This document shows positions 63,295 to 64,000 of a DNA stretch of 64,000 nucleotides, piece after piece. The stretch is taken from assembly GCA_027489955.1 (NCBI GenBank), contig JAIXYZ010000013.1:372001-436000 (forward strand), given 5' to 3'. The position numbers and the translations under genes are program-made. A model generated the notes under the pieces. That model was not told where the DNA came from. It saw nothing but the letters and a program-made list of their open reading frames with translations, and did no database searches. Source of the DNA: Hyphomicrobiales bacterium (GTDB lineage Bacteria > Pseudomonadota > Alphaproteobacteria > Rhizobiales > Beijerinckiaceae). How positions within the stretch are numbered: the stretch's first letter is position 1; the number at the start of each line of letters is the position of its first letter.

Positions 63295-63732
63295 ATGATC
63301 GACAACCGCACGGCTCCCTACGGCCTCTTCGTCCTCCGCGTCGCCCTCGGCGTGATGTTCATCGCCCACGCGCTCCTCAAGTACGTCGTCTTCACGATGC
63401 CGGGCTTTGCCGGCTTCCTGGGCTCCATCGGCATGCCGGCCGCGCTGGCCTGGCCGATCTTCCTCGCCGAGCTGCTGGGCGGCATCGCTCTCGTCGCGGG
63501 CTTTTATGCCCGGCTCGTCTCGGTGGCGCTGCTGCCCGTGCTGCTCGGCGCGCTCTGGGTCCATTCCGGCAACGGCTGGCTCTTCACCGCCGCCAATGGT
63601 GGCTGGGAATATCCCGCCTTCCTCGTCGTCGGCGCGCTGACCCACATCCTGGCCGGCGACGGCGCCTTCGCGATCCGCCCCGTCACCCTTTCCGCTCCGC
63701 TGGGTCGGCCTGCCGTCTCGAACGCGGCCTGA
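63295..63732 (+). CDS. DoxX family membrane protein
   Basis: A 145-residue four-helix membrane protein. [20 protein letters not shown], then [20 protein letters not shown] and [18 protein letters not shown] are family helices. DoxX-type proteins are found with quinone and thiol redox systems, without a defined activity. It precedes wrbA by 67 bp, probably in one operon. Confidence 0.88.
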   Translation: MIDNRTAPYGLFVLRVALGVMFIAHALLKYVVFTMPGFAGFLGSIGMPAALAWPIFLAELLGGIALVAGFYARLVSVALLPVLLGALWVHSGNGWLFTAANGGWEYPAFLVVGALTHILAGDGAFAIRPVTLSAPLGRPAVSNAA

Positions 63733-63799
63733 TCCGCCCTATCTCGCGCGGAGCGCTCGCGGCTCCGCGCGTCTTTCCTGTCCACACAAGGAGACTTCC

Positions 63800-64000
63800 A
63801 TGGCCAAGGTCCTCGTCCTCTACTACTCGTCCTGGGGGCATATCGAGCAGATGGCGAACGCGGTCGCCGAAGGCGCCCGGGAAGCGGGCGCGACCGTCAC
63901 GGTCAAGCGCGTGCCCGAGCTGGTGCCCGAAGAGGTGGCCCGCAGCGCGCACTACAAGATCGACCAGTCCGCCCCGATCGCCACGCCCAACGAGCTAGCC
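63800..64000 (+). CDS. wrbA: NAD(P)H:quinone oxidoreductase WrbA (3' end missing)
   Basis: The first 67 codons of a flavodoxin-like FMN enzyme that reduces quinones to quinols by two electrons. [20 protein letters not shown] contains the FMN phosphate loop (YYSSxGHIE) and [19 protein letters not shown] is the usual WrbA insert. AAGGAG lies 7 nt before the ATG. The gene runs off the window end. Confidence 0.94.
   Translation, partial: MAKVLVLYYSSWGHIEQMANAVAEGAREAGATVTVKRVPELVPEEVARSAHYKIDQSAPIATPNELA

Overview
The window is GC-rich (roughly two thirds G+C by eye), gene-dense chromosomal DNA from an alphaproteobacterium, most likely a member of the Hyphomicrobiales (Rhizobiales). Support comes from the Porin_2-type outer membrane porins, the glyQ/glyS two-gene glycyl-tRNA synthetase, an alphaproteobacterial LexA box (GTTC-N7-GTTC), CioAB-type quinol oxidase genes, and several families of palindromic intergenic repeats of the kind common in that order. 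I cannot name the genus. I see no rRNA, tRNA, CRISPR array, phage or insertion sequence. Both ends cut genes: the biotin carboxylase at base 1 and wrbA at base 64000.

Positions 1-20795 hold a large accessory catabolic locus, almost all on the plus strand. It encodes a three-part biotin-dependent acyl-CoA carboxylase, an enoyl-CoA hydratase, a two-piece AtuA, an AMACR/CaiB-type enzyme, an SDR, an IclR regulator, a MaoC hydratase, an HMG-CoA-synthase-like protein fused to an OB-fold, a thiolase, an acyl-CoA dehydrogenase, an NDP-forming acyl-CoA ligase, a two-subunit CoA-transferase and a complete TRAP transporter. The gene set resembles the acyclic terpene utilisation (atu) and leucine/isovalerate (liu) pathways but is assembled differently. 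I infer uptake of a branched or isoprenoid-like carboxylate, CoA activation, oxidation, carboxylation and thiolytic or retro-aldol cleavage. Two near-identical palindromes (CTAACAAACGTTAG and CTAACAAATGTTAG) precede two of its transcription units and suggest one regulon.

Positions 21401-24506 hold two tandem paralogous porins, each followed by a strong terminator. Positions 24525-43374 are mostly core genes: an alpha/beta hydrolase, a lytic transglycosylase, dapA-smpB, cioAB, a zinc metallopeptidase, a radical SAM protein behind a LexA box, a family 4/5-type uracil-DNA glycosylase, ETF-ubiquinone oxidoreductase behind a long palindrome, a TPR protein, ispE, DinB, a polyprenyl diphosphate synthase, a DUF2007 protein and a TrmN6-like methyltransferase. 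Two small secreted proteins follow.

Positions 44365-50394 carry glyQ and glyS, separated by a VOC protein and a PhoX phosphatase. The glyS gene has two in-frame additions: a roughly 306-bp AT-rich block (about 38 % G+C by hand count) and, 90 bp further on, a GC-rich palindromic repeat. Positions 50560-64000 carry a 47-residue membrane protein, ppdK, a SleB-type cell wall hydrolase, nadABC behind a palindromic operator, an MFS transporter, an AcuI/YhdH-type reductase, a LysR regulator, a DoxX protein and the start of wrbA. The gaps 54878-55440 and 60674-61270 carry the same three repeat families in the same order.
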